Source: Sphingosinicella terrae (lineage in GTDB: Bacteria; Pseudomonadota; Alphaproteobacteria; Sphingomonadales; Sphingomonadaceae). Taken from it: 64,000 nucleotides of DNA. Under the pieces are notes generated by a model that made no database searches, was not told where the DNA came from, and worked only from the letters and a program-made list of their open reading frames with translations. Numbering within the stretch: position 1 is the stretch's first letter; each line of letters begins with the position of its first letter. The position numbers and the translations under genes are program-made. The DNA is taken from positions 1 through 64,000 of the forward strand of contig NZ_QDFY01000006.1 in the NCBI RefSeq assembly GCF_003347635.1, read 5' to 3'. Of the stretch, positions 6,560-14,123 are shown piece by piece.

Positions 6560-9250
6560 CTAGGTCTGGCTGAAGGTGCGCCACAAGTCGCTTATTGTCT
6601 GCCGTGCCCGCTCGTGAGCCGCAAGCAATTCGTCCCAGTCGCGCTGGCCGCAGGCCTTTGCGACCAGCGGCCGGGTGGCCGCCGGCGGCTCGGCGGAGCT
6701 CGGCGAGACCAGTCGGAACATGACCAGCATCCGGGTCAGCAGCCGGTAGGCCGGCAAAACCGCCGCTGGAACGAGGCCGGCCTCGATGAGATGGTCGAGC
6801 GCATTTCCAAGATGAGGCGTCAGGCCGACCCGGTGGCTGAGCTGGAGGCTGTGCATGGCGAATTCGAGATCGATGAGGCCGCCGTCGCCGTGCTTGATGT
6901 CGAAGGGTCCGTGCGGTGGCTTGTGGGCGGCGATATCGGCGCGCATCCGCCCCGCCTCGATCCGGACCCGGGCGGGATCGCGGGGTCGGCGGAGCGTCTC
7001 TTCGACGACCTGCTGGAGCTGCGCCCGCGCTCCAGCGGAGCCGAAGACGGGGCGGGCGCGCAGCAGCGCCATATGCTCCCAGGTCCACGCCTGCTCGCGC
7101 TGGTAGCGATCGAAAGTCTCCAGGCTCACGGCCAGCAAGCCATCCTGGCCATTGGGCCGCAGCCGCATGTCGACGTCGTAGAGCGGCCCGGCCGCGGTCG
7201 GAACCGACAGCGCCGCCGTCACCCGCGGCGCCAGGCGATTGAAATAGTCGGTCGCGCGGAGCGGCCTGAGGCCGTCCGATTCCGCCTCGTGCGTGCCGCT
7301 GAACAGATAGATGAGGTCGAGATCGGAAGCGAAGGTGAGCGCGCCGCCGCCGAGCCTACCCAGACCAAGCACGAGCAGCTCCGAGCCCGGGACCCGCCCG
7401 TGCGGCCGCTCGAACTCCCGCACCGTGGCGCCCGCCAGCACCTCGATCGCCGCCTCGGCAACCCGGCTATAGCCCTCGGCGACCTGCAGCGGATCGCCAT
7501 GGCCGACGACGAGCTGGACGCCGAGCGCGAACCGGCGCTCGTTCACCTGGCGGCGCACCCGGTCGAGCAGCAGCTGATAGTCGTCACCGGCGCGGTCGGC
7601 ACGCGCCATATCCGAGGCCAGCATTTCGACCGCCCCGGCAGACTCGAAAGCGCTGGCGTCGATGAGGCTGTCGAGCAGCTCGGGGCGACGGCCAAGCTGG
7701 TCGGCGAGGACCGGGGCATGGCTGAGAATGGCGGCGACATGCTGGGTCAGCGCCGGCCGCGCCTCGAGCAGGCGGTAGAGATTGATACCGCTGGGCAGCC
7801 GCTCGATCACGTCCTCGAACCGGTTGATCGCGCGCATCGGATCGGGGGCCTCGGCAAAGGCGTGGATAAGGCTTGGAAGCATTGCCTCGAAGGCGTCGCG
7901 GGCGGCAGGCGTCCTCAGCGACCGAATCCGGCCCGACCGCCAGGCGGCGACCCGGACGGCCGCGGCGGCGGGGTCGGCGAAGCCGGCGTCGGCCAGGCTC
8001 GCTTCGAGCCCCGCAGGCTCAAGCGGCAGCCGGTTGGCCTCGTCGCCGCCAAGCGTCCCGTAGAGCTCGGCCACCTCGCGGACGTGGGGCTCGATCAGGT
8101 CGACGAGGCCCTCTCCGTCGGCGAGGCCGTGCAGCCGCGCGACAGTGTCGAGCGCCTCCGGGTTGCGTGGGAGTTCGTGGGTCTGGCGGTCCTCGACCAT
8201 CTGCAGCCGATGCTCGATCGTCCGCAGCAGCCGATAGGCATCGCCGAGCGCGGCCGCCTCGGGCGCGCCGATCCTTCCGGCGCGGCACAGCGCGCTCAGG
8301 GCGTCGAGCGTCGCCGGCGACCGCAGTTCCGGCTCACGGCCGCCATGGATCAGCTGGTGAATCTGGACGAAGAACTCGACCTCGCGAATGCCGCCGCGGC
8401 CGCGTTTGAGATCGAATCCGGGCCCGAGTCCCTGGCCCTGAGCATAATGGTCCCGGATCCGGCGGGTGATCGACTGGATCTCACCGATGGCGCCGAAATC
8501 GAGCGAGCGGCGCCACACGAACGGGTGGAGCGAGTCGAGGAAGTAGCGCCCGAGCCGCGCATCGCCGGCCGCCATGCGCGCACGGATGAACGCCGCCCGC
8601 TCCCAGGGCAGCGCAGCCGCTTCGTAATAGCTTATGGCTGCATCGACGGGCAGCGCGATCGGGGTCACTTCGGGCGAGGGCCGGAGCCTGAGATCGACCC
8701 GGAAGGCATAGCCGTCCTCGGTCCGCTTCTGCAGCAGCTCGACCAGACGGTGAGCGATCCGAACCGCCGCCTGGTCGGCTTCCTCCCGCGGCCGCCGCGG
8801 CAGCCGGAGCGGATCGTAGAGCAGGATGAGGTCGACGTCGGACGAGTAATTAAGCTCGTGACCACCGAGCTTCCCCAGTGCGATCACCGCGAACCCCTCC
8901 GGCTCGGCGTCGGGCGCGCGCTCCGCCTTGGCCTGGGCGAGGCTGCGGGCGATCGTCCGGTCGGCGAGGTCCGAAAGCTCGGCGGTCACCCGCTCCAGCG
9001 GCAGCAGGCCGGCGAGGTCGCCGATGGCCAGGGCCAAAGCGAAACCGCTTCGCTCGGCGCGCACGGCGCTCATCGTCTCGCGGTCTTCGCCTTGTTGCCG
9101 CGCCGCGGCGAGGGCGCCGTCCAGGTCGCCTGACGCGAGCCGTTCGACGATCACCGGGAACCGCTCGATCTGCAGTCTCAGGAAAGGCGAATGCACGGAC
9201 GCACGCGTCAGCGCCGCTTCGATCGCCCGGCCGCTCGGTGTTTCTTTCAT
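6560..9250 (-). CDS. glnE: Bifunctional glutamine synthetase adenylyltransferase/deadenylyltransferase
   Basis: 896 residues from the ATG at 9250, close to the family length of about 940. Two nucleotidyltransferase halves are visible: the N-terminal one with IALGKLGGHELNYSSDVDLI (about residues 150-170) and the C-terminal one with LGLGRLGGGALTFASDLDLI (about 625-645). Each is followed by a helical PII-uridylyl-transferase-like part, such as FDLKRGRGGIREVEFFVQ and FDIKHGDGGLIDLEFAMHS. GlnE adds and removes AMP on glutamine synthetase in response to PII state, tuning ammonia assimilation. It opens a minus-strand run that continues into the peroxiredoxin gene. The start gives an N-terminus (MKETPSGRAI) typical of shorter alphaproteobacterial versions. 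Confidence 0.97.
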   Translation of the reverse strand: MKETPSGRAIEAALTRASVHSPFLRLQIERFPVIVERLASGDLDGALAAARQQGEDRETMSAVRAERSGFALALAIGDLAGLLPLERVTAELSDLADRTIARSLAQAKAERAPDAEPEGFAVIALGKLGGHELNYSSDVDLILLYDPLRLPRRPREEADQAAVRIAHRLVELLQKRTEDGYAFRVDLRLRPSPEVTPIALPVDAAISYYEAAALPWERAAFIRARMAAGDARLGRYFLDSLHPFVWRRSLDFGAIGEIQSITRRIRDHYAQGQGLGPGFDLKRGRGGIREVEFFVQIHQLIHGGREPELRSPATLDALSALCRAGRIGAPEAAALGDAYRLLRTIEHRLQMVEDRQTHELPRNPEALDTVARLHGLADGEGLVDLIEPHVREVAELYGTLGGDEANRLPLEPAGLEASLADAGFADPAAAAVRVAAWRSGRIRSLRTPAARDAFEAMLPSLIHAFAEAPDPMRAINRFEDVIERLPSGINLYRLLEARPALTQHVAAILSHAPVLADQLGRRPELLDSLIDASAFESAGAVEMLASDMARADRAGDDYQLLLDRVRRQVNERRFALGVQLVVGHGDPLQVAEGYSRVAEAAIEVLAGATVREFERPHGRVPGSELLVLGLGRLGGGALTFASDLDLIYLFSGTHEAESDGLRPLRATDYFNRLAPRVTAALSVPTAAGPLYDVDMRLRPNGQDGLLAVSLETFDRYQREQAWTWEHMALLRARPVFGSAGARAQLQQVVEETLRRPRDPARVRIEAGRMRADIAAHKPPHGPFDIKHGDGGLIDLEFAMHSLQLSHRVGLTPHLGNALDHLIEAGLVPAAVLPAYRLLTRMLVMFRLVSPSSAEPPAATRPLVAKACGQRDWDELLAAHERARQTISDLWRTFSQT

Positions 9251-9324
9251 GCCACAGGCTCGTTTCGTTCCGTTGGCGCGGCGCAACATATGCAACTGCA
9301 GCCGCCAACACACGTTAACGACGC

Positions 9325-9504
9325 GTGGAGAAGCTGAATCCGAGAAAGGAAGCCTTGGCTCATTGGTCGAACCGGCGCTTTGTGAAAGTGGCCCCGCCCA
9401 CGATTCATGCGGGTGTCGGCGACGCCCTTCGCCATGCCTACCATCTCGACGGCGAGGCCCGTTCGCTCTCCAAGTTCGAGGACCTGCTCGACAGGCTCAA
9501 ATAG
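9325..9504 (+). CDS. NepR-like microprotein, candidate anti-sigma factor or NepR mimic
   Basis: A 59-residue reading frame begins with GTG at 9325; an in-frame TAA lies just upstream, so the start cannot be earlier. No clear ribosome-binding site precedes it, which leaves the start uncertain. The C-terminal half resembles the true NepR encoded at 11547: AGVGDALRHAY aligns with GEVGSALRSAY and FEDLLDRLK with DLLDLLGKLG, each at the very end of its protein. In NepR this region wraps the sigma factor and is the PhyR target. The gene is convergent with ecfG, with one base between stops. The first 25 residues are basic (NPRKEALAHWSNRRFVKV). Homology is inferred from this visual alignment only. Confidence 0.6.
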   Translation: MEKLNPRKEALAHWSNRRFVKVAPPTIHAGVGDALRHAYHLDGEARSLSKFEDLLDRLK

Positions 9505-9505
9505 C

Positions 9506-10174
9506 CTATCTGGCCCCACTATCGGGGTGAGGATCGCGGTCGCGGCTCAGCTCGTCGACCTCGCTCATGATCGTCTGCAGCGCCGACTGGTCGGTGGTCG
9601 CCTGCTCGCGCCGGGACGGCAGCTTGCCCTCGCTCATCAGCGCCTCCAGCGCCACCCGGCCACGCGCGACGCGGCTCTTGATCGTGCCGACCGCGCAGCC
9701 GCAAATCTCGGCCGCTTCCTCGTAGGCGAAGCCGCCGGCACCGACCAGGATCAGGGCCTCGCGCTGCGGCTGGGGCAAATGAAGGAGTGCCCGCTGCATG
9801 TCCGAAAGTTCGATATGCCTGTCCTGGCTCGCCGGCGCGGCGAGCAGCTTCGAGGCCGTGATCTCGTCCCATTCGCCCTTGAAGCGTGCCCGGCGCATTT
9901 GCGACAGGAACAGGTTCCGCAGGATGATGAAGGTCCAGGCACGCATGTTCGTGCCCGCCTGAAAGCGCTTGCGCGCCGCCCAGGCCTTGAGCAGCGTCTC
10001 CTGGACGAGATCGTCAGCGAGGTCGCGGCTGCCCGACAGCGAGCGCCCGAACGCGCGCAGATGCGGAATCACCTGCGCGAGCTGATCCTTGAACTCGGGG
10101 TCGGACAGCGGCACCGTCTCGGCGCCGCTGCCTTCCTGTTGCCGTTCCATTCCTGCCGGCTTGCCGCCCGCCAT
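9506..10174 (-). CDS. ecfG: EcfG-type general stress sigma factor
   Basis: 222 residues from the ATG at 10174 (AGGGG lies about 8 bases upstream; a TTG three bases earlier and an ATG at 10150 are alternatives). Region 2 is seen in DLADDLVQETLLKAWAARKR followed by MRAWTFIILRNLFLSQMRR (core binding and -10 recognition). Region 4 is seen in LPQPQREALILVGAGGFAYE and AVGTIKSRVARGR (helix-turn-helix for -35). Location beside phyR and nepR identifies it as the sigma factor of the alphaproteobacterial general stress response. Its N-terminus SDPEFKDQLAQVIPHLRAFG is typical of EcfG. It lies downstream of a 45-residue membrane gene and a perfect EcfG-type promoter match, so it is probably autoregulated. 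Confidence 0.95.
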   Translation of the reverse strand: MAGGKPAGMERQQEGSGAETVPLSDPEFKDQLAQVIPHLRAFGRSLSGSRDLADDLVQETLLKAWAARKRFQAGTNMRAWTFIILRNLFLSQMRRARFKGEWDEITASKLLAAPASQDRHIELSDMQRALLHLPQPQREALILVGAGGFAYEEAAEICGCAVGTIKSRVARGRVALEALMSEGKLPSRREQATTDQSALQTIMSEVDELSRDRDPHPDSGAR

Positions 10175-10253
10175 CAACCCAGCCCCTACGATATGCGAAA
10201 TGCGGCTTGCGGCCCGGCGCCCGAATGCGCCCGCCTGCCGACCAAGATAGACC

Positions 10254-10391
10254 TCAACGCCAGATAAACAACAGAAGCAGGAAAATGGCGATGACCAGAC
10301 CGAGGCCCCACACGAGCACGTAGCGCGTCATATGGGGCGTGGTGCCTGCCCGCGCTTCAGTCGTGGTAAGGTGTTCGGGTTCCTGATCCAT
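10254..10391 (-). CDS. Small single-helix membrane protein
   Basis: A 45-residue frame from the ATG at 10391 to the TGA at 10254. The first half is polar (MDQEPEHLTTTEARAGTTPH); the second is one strong membrane helix (YVLVWGLGLVIAIFLLLLFI) ending in Trp-Arg. It lies between phyR and ecfG on the same strand, 79 bases upstream of ecfG, and just downstream of a perfect sigma-EcfG promoter, so it is probably co-transcribed with ecfG and stress-induced. I do not know a characterised relative. The clean amphipathic layout and position make it likely to be expressed. Confidence 0.75.
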   Translation of the reverse strand: MDQEPEHLTTTEARAGTTPHMTRYVLVWGLGLVIAIFLLLLFIWR

Positions 10392-10435
10392 CGTCTCCGC
10401 CGCTCTTTATTGAGTTCCACTCGTTTCAGTCTGGG

Positions 10436-10460
10436 AACGCCTGCTGGTCCGGACGGTTCC
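10436..10460 (-). promoter_or_regulatory. Candidate sigma-EcfG promoter for the small membrane gene and ecfG
   Basis: Read on the minus strand: GGAAC, 16 bases, CGTT. This is an exact match to the consensus reported for EcfG-type sigma factors (GGAAC-N16/17-CGTT). It lies four bases from the end of phyR and about 45 bases upstream of the 45-residue membrane gene, followed by ecfG, which implies positive autoregulation. Confidence 0.75.
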
Positions 10461-10463
10461 CGT

Positions 10464-11258
10464 TCAGGCCGGCACCGTCGAGGTATCGAAGAACAGGGCC
10501 TGAGCGATCTGCGCCTTCACGGTCGAGCGCTGGAAGGGCTTGGTGATGAGGAAGGTCGGCTCCGGCCGCTCCCCGGTCAGCAGGCGCTCCGGGAAGGCGG
10601 TGATGAAGATCACCGGCACCTGGAACTCCCTCAGGATGTCCTTGACCGCATCGATGCCCGAGCTGTCGTCGGCGAGCTGGATGTCGGCCAGCACGAGGCT
10701 GGGACGACGAGCCATCGCCTGCTGCACCGCCTCGTCCCGCGTGACGGCGACGCCGGTGACGTTGTGGCCGAGATCCCGGACGATCGTCTCGATATCCATG
10801 GCGATGATCGGCTCGTCCTCGATGATGAGCACATCGGCGCGGGTCTGGCGCTCGATCTCCGCCAACGCCTCGGCGACCAGTTGCTCGACTTCCTCGGGAG
10901 CGGCGCCGATGAGATAGCCGGCATCCTCCGGCGTGAAGCCCTCCATGGCGGTCAGCAGCAACGCCTGGCGGGACAAAGGCGTGATCCGCGCGAGCCGAGC
11001 CTGAGCGATGCCCTCCGCGTCATGAGCGCTCGCGTGGCCGGGCTCTTCCTCGATGTTCGCCGAGGACCAGATCGCATGGAACGTCCGGTAGAGACCAAGG
11101 CGTGGGTCGACGTCGCGCGGAAAGGCCTCCGGCGCTGCGACGATCGCCTCCAGGGTGGCGCGGACGAAATTATCGCCATGCACCTGGCTGCCGGTGAGGG
11201 CGCGTGCATAGCGGCGAAGAAAAGGGAGATGCGGCTTCAGGTCGTCACCGAGCGACAT
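10464..11258 (-). CDS. phyR: Response regulator PhyR, anti-anti-sigma factor
   Basis: 264 residues. The N-terminal half (1-135) is sigma-factor-like, with DNFVRATLEAIVA and LTAMEGFTPEDAGYLIG standing for regions 2 and 4. The C-terminal half (about 142-258) is a receiver domain: acidic pocket IIEDEP at 145-150, phosphoacceptor D192 in LVLADIQLADD, T220 in FITAF and K240 in LITKPF. Established mechanism: phosphorylated PhyR binds NepR through the sigma-like half and frees EcfG. It lies between nepR, which is divergent, and ecfG. A lone GGAAC lies about 20 bases upstream on its strand but without a matching -10. Confidence 0.97.
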   Translation of the reverse strand: MSLGDDLKPHLPFLRRYARALTGSQVHGDNFVRATLEAIVAAPEAFPRDVDPRLGLYRTFHAIWSSANIEEEPGHASAHDAEGIAQARLARITPLSRQALLLTAMEGFTPEDAGYLIGAAPEEVEQLVAEALAEIERQTRADVLIIEDEPIIAMDIETIVRDLGHNVTGVAVTRDEAVQQAMARRPSLVLADIQLADDSSGIDAVKDILREFQVPVIFITAFPERLLTGERPEPTFLITKPFQRSTVKAQIAQALFFDTSTVPA

Positions 11259-11389
11259 TCTAGAGACTCCTCTGCGGTTCCTGCTGGCCTATTGGGTACA
11301 GGCGTGCCCCAATGCAACCCCGCTGGACAGGTGAGAATGCGTCCGGAATCGGCACAAAAGAGGCCCCAGCCCCGTCCTCGCGTCAGGTT

Positions 11390-11414
11390 GGAACCATCGT
11401 CGGAGTTTTTAGTT
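11390..11414 (+). promoter_or_regulatory. Candidate sigma-EcfG promoter for nepR
   Basis: GGAAC, 16 bases, AGTT, followed by TC. The -35 is exact and the -10 keeps the GTT core but has A in place of C. It lies about 130 bases upstream of the nepR start in the phyR-nepR divergent region. Positive feedback on nepR is known in related bacteria. Confidence 0.5.
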
Positions 11415-11546
11415 TCATTCCCGGCGCGGGGCCATTATGCGGGTCCGCCGAAATCAGGTGTCTGTTCGGTGGGACGGCTCCCTGGAAGCTGCTGAAGCAG
11501 AGAAAACCGAGGCTGCGGGCGCGGCGCTGCGGGCCGTGAGGGGTAT

Positions 11547-11750
11547 GTGAACTTGAACTTTCAGGACGAGAGGGACGGCCGCAAACGGCGCAAGCCCGAT
11601 TCTGTCAGCGAGTCATCCGCGATGCCCCGAACGCGTAAGAAGCGCGAGCCCACCGGCGAGGTCGGTAGCGCCCTGCGCTCCGCCTATCAGCGGATGGTCG
11701 ACGAGGACATCCCGCCTGATCTGCTCGATCTGCTCGGGAAGCTCGGTTAG
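11547..11750 (+). CDS. nepR: Anti-sigma factor NepR
   Basis: 67 residues from a GTG at 11547 with GAGGGG just upstream. The N-terminal 35 residues are basic and probably disordered; the C-terminal half carries the NepR signature: GEVGSALRSAYQRMVDEDIP, then PDLLDLLGKLG at the end. The two helices bind EcfG in unstressed cells and PhyR-P under stress. It is divergent from phyR and lies 11 bases upstream of the PhyP-like kinase gene, so the two are probably one operon. See 9325 for a second small protein with the same C-terminal pattern. Confidence 0.93.
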   Translation: MNLNFQDERDGRKRRKPDSVSESSAMPRTRKKREPTGEVGSALRSAYQRMVDEDIPPDLLDLLGKLG

Positions 11751-11761
11751 GGCCAACTGGC

Positions 11762-13369
11762 TTGGCCAGCAACCGGCACGACGGCGACGTCGCCCCCGAG
11801 GAGGTGAGCGGCGGTTGGCTGGTTTCCCGATGGGCAAGGCTCTCGAGCGGCCCGAAGATGCTGCTCATCCTCAGCCTCGCGCTGCTCCCGCTCGGCATCA
11901 TCGCCATCGCTGCCTCGATCTACAGCGCGCACGAGAACAGTCTCCAGCGCATCGAGGAGACGCTCTCGCGGCTCGAGGACAAGGCCGAACGGCTCGAGGG
12001 CCTGCTGGCGCGAACGGCCGGAACGATGCGTCCGGCCAGTGCGGCGGTCGTGGCGGCCCCTCCCGACAGCCCAATCTGCGAGCGTGTCATCGCAAGGCTG
12101 TCGACGGTCCAGTCGACCCCTGGCCGTTATGCGCTGTTCGGATCGGACGGACAGCTTCGCTGCGCCACTGCCGGCTTCACGCCGCCGGCGCTGCGCGCGC
12201 CCGACCGCTCCGGCCAGACGATCGAGATCAGTCCGGACGGCCGGACCCTGATCGTCGCATTATTCAACGATGAGGGAGTCCCCGAAGGCGTCGCCGCCTT
12301 CGACCGGGAGGACCTCAACGCCTTGGCCTTCATCCCGGGCACGCGCGCCGACTTCAATCTGGAGCTGATCGGCGGCGGCCGCCGGATGTTGCTTCGCGAT
12401 GATTATCGACGGGTGCCCTTCGTGCAGACGGTCAGCGACTCCGCGCCCCTCGCCGACGGCCGGCTCCAGCTGCGGATCGTCCTGGGGGCGGTGCCGATCC
12501 GCGCGATCGACGTGCTGCTGATCCTGCTGCCGGTGATGATGTGGATCGCGGCAGGCCTGATCGGATGGTGGGTGCTGAAGCGGCAGCTTCTGCGGCCGCT
12601 CGCCGCCATCCAGCGCGTCGTCTCGTCCTACCGGCCCGGCGACCGGCCGCTCGAGCTGCCGGCACTGAGGAGTCCGGCCCGCGAGATCGGCGAGCTTGGA
12701 CTGGCCTTCGACAATGTGACCCGCACCGTCGCGCGCCATGAGGCCGACCTCGAAGCGGCGGTGGAACGCCAGTCCAAGCTGGTGCGCGAGGTCCATCACC
12801 GGGTGAAGAACAACCTCCAGGTGGTCGCCTCGCTGCTCAACCTCCATTCGCGCGGCAGTCCGAGCCCGGAGGCGGCGGCCGCTTATGCATCGATCCAGCG
12901 GCGGGTCGACGCGCTCGCCGTCGTCCACCGCAACCATTATGCCGAGCTCGAGGAGAATCGCGGAGTCGCGCTGAAGCCGCTCATCTCGGAGCTGGCGGCG
13001 AACCTGCGGGCGACGGCGCCGTCGAGCGCCTCGGCGATGCAGATACGATTGGACATCGAGCCGTTCCACGCCAATCAGGACGTCGCCGTCTCGGTGGCGT
13101 TCCTGGTCACCGAAATCACCGAATATGGCATGCTGTGCGGCGCGAACCTGGTGTCGATCGTGCTCGAGTCCGATGAGCCGGGATGCGCCCGGCTGGCGAT
13201 CGAGGTGGACAGCCTGGCCGGCAAGGGTCCGCGCGACCCGACCCTGTCCGACCGCTTCGACCGGATCATCACCGGCCTTGCCCGCCAGCTCCGATCGACG
13301 CTGGACCACCAGCCGGAACGCGGCCGCTACGCCCTGCGCATCGCCGTCGTCGATCGGCGCGAGCGCTGA
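11762..13369 (+). CDS. PhyP-like sensor histidine kinase/phosphatase with degenerate ATP-binding domain
   Basis: 535 residues with a TTG start at 11762. Two membrane helices (about 32-55 and 238-262) flank a periplasmic sensor domain; a HAMP-like segment follows (about 262-325). The HisKA_2 helix reads VREVHHRVKNNLQVVASLLN with the phospho-His at about 346. The expected ATP-binding N box is replaced by FLVTEITEYGMLCG with no Asn, and no DxGxG box is visible, so kinase activity is doubtful. In Sphingomonas the PhyP protein of this locus has been described as acting mainly as a PhyR phosphatase, which fits. Coupled to nepR. Confidence 0.88.
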   Translation: MASNRHDGDVAPEEVSGGWLVSRWARLSSGPKMLLILSLALLPLGIIAIAASIYSAHENSLQRIEETLSRLEDKAERLEGLLARTAGTMRPASAAVVAAPPDSPICERVIARLSTVQSTPGRYALFGSDGQLRCATAGFTPPALRAPDRSGQTIEISPDGRTLIVALFNDEGVPEGVAAFDREDLNALAFIPGTRADFNLELIGGGRRMLLRDDYRRVPFVQTVSDSAPLADGRLQLRIVLGAVPIRAIDVLLILLPVMMWIAAGLIGWWVLKRQLLRPLAAIQRVVSSYRPGDRPLELPALRSPAREIGELGLAFDNVTRTVARHEADLEAAVERQSKLVREVHHRVKNNLQVVASLLNLHSRGSPSPEAAAAYASIQRRVDALAVVHRNHYAELEENRGVALKPLISELAANLRATAPSSASAMQIRLDIEPFHANQDVAVSVAFLVTEITEYGMLCGANLVSIVLESDEPGCARLAIEVDSLAGKGPRDPTLSDRFDRIITGLARQLRSTLDHQPERGRYALRIAVVDRRER

Positions 13370-13387
13370 ATAACCGTGACGAGCCGA

Positions 13388-13573
13388 TCAGCGGCTGCGG
13401 TCGTCCGCGCCTTCGCCGCGGCTGAATTCCGGCCGTCCCTTCGCTTCGTCTCTGGCTCTCGCCAGATCGGCAGCGGATTGGCCGGCCCGATTGGCGGCAT
13501 CGATGTTGCGGACCTCGTCCTCGTTCACCCCGTCGAGGTCGGAACTGGGGGGCGTCTGCGGCGGCTTCGGCAC
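13388..13573 (-). CDS. Small acidic hypothetical protein
   Basis: 61 residues from a GTG at 13573 with AGGAG 8 bases upstream, which decides this start over a longer frame. The protein is polar and without hydrophobic segments: PKPPQTPPSSDLDGVNEDEV at the start, then NIDAANRAGQSAADLARARD and a charged tail. Probably disordered or helical. Convergent with the PhyP-like gene, 18 bases apart. No family recognised. Its place in the stress locus suggests, but does not show, a stress role. Confidence 0.65.
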   Translation of the reverse strand: MPKPPQTPPSSDLDGVNEDEVRNIDAANRAGQSAADLARARDEAKGRPEFSRGEGADDRSR

Positions 13574-13921
13574 GATATCGTCTCCTTTGCCCTCCTGAAC
13601 CCGTCGCGCCCCCGCCCGGTTGCCGCCGAATAAAAAACGCCGAAAAATTTTCGAGGGCCCGGGAACCGGCCAGCCGCTGCCTCGTTCTTGAGTTCGGATA
13701 GTGACCTTTTGCCCCCCCGCTCTCGCTATCCATAACATGGGCCCGGACGCGCTGACCTCCCCCCCCCCGGTAGCGCTTCCGGGTCCAACTTATTCTCCCT
13801 CTTCAAAAAAGTTCCAGCCAGGCGATCGATGCGCCGGCGGAACCAATGCGCTTCGGCAGGCTTATATCCGGGTCGAGCGCCGGCGCGCTTCAGTGACCGG
13901 CGCTTGCTCAGGAGAAGCGTC
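13574..13921. other. Intergenic region with EcfG promoter and poly-C tracts, no clear gene
   Basis: About 350 bases between the small minus-strand gene and the lipoprotein gene. It holds a perfect sigma-EcfG promoter match (13663-13687, plus strand), a run of seven C near 13712 and a run of ten C at 13759-13768. A plus-strand frame at 13701 lacks coding character. The likely reading is a long 5' leader for the lipoprotein gene at 13922, or an unrecognised small RNA. Confidence 0.5.
13663..13687 (+). promoter_or_regulatory. Candidate sigma-EcfG promoter, perfect consensus
   Basis: GGAAC, 16 bases, CGTT on the plus strand, an exact match to the EcfG consensus. Transcription would start near 13694 and run to the lipoprotein gene at 13922, leaving a leader of about 230 bases that contains two C-runs. 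Confidence 0.7.
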
Positions 13922-14047
13922 ATGGTGAAGAAGCTTGTACTGGTTTTCGCTCTGTCTAGCGGCCTCGTGCTGTCGGCCTGCAACACGGTCCGCGGCGCTG
14001 GCGAGGACGTTCAGTCCGTTGCCAATGAGGTCGACGACGAGATGTGA
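13922..14047 (+). CDS. Entericidin A/B family lipoprotein
   Basis: 41 residues from the ATG at 13922, preceded by AGGAGAAG. A lipoprotein signal (KKLVLVFALSSGLVLSAC) ends in the lipobox LSAC with Cys at residue 20; the mature part is a short acidic peptide (NTVRGAGEDVQSVANEVDDE). Entericidins are small membrane lipoproteins, some made in stationary phase, with a bacteriolytic toxin/antidote role proposed in E. coli. The upstream EcfG promoter suggests stress or stationary-phase expression here. An intrinsic terminator follows 45 bases after the stop. Confidence 0.88.
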   Translation: MVKKLVLVFALSSGLVLSACNTVRGAGEDVQSVANEVDDEM

Positions 14048-14092
14048 CCCACGCGGGCCGCGATGCGCCCCGCAACTGAATGCGGATTCTTC

Positions 14093-14123
14093 AAGGGCGC
14101 TGCCTCCGGGCGGCGCCCTTTTT
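14093..14123 (+). terminator. Intrinsic terminator after the entericidin-like gene
   Basis: AAGGGCGCTGCC, a TCCG loop, GGCGGCGCCCTT, then TTT. It closes the plus-strand lipoprotein transcript and touches the stop codon of convergent tatC. Confidence 0.85.

Noticed and set aside
6536-9133. An 865-codon plus-strand frame opposite glnE
   Set aside because: glnE has clear paired nucleotidyltransferase motifs on the minus strand; the opposite frame has low-complexity composition and no domain.
11257-11281. GGAAC on the minus strand upstream of phyR
   Set aside because: At 16 or 17 bases the -10 would be GAAT or AATG, with no GTT, so it is not called a sigma-EcfG promoter.
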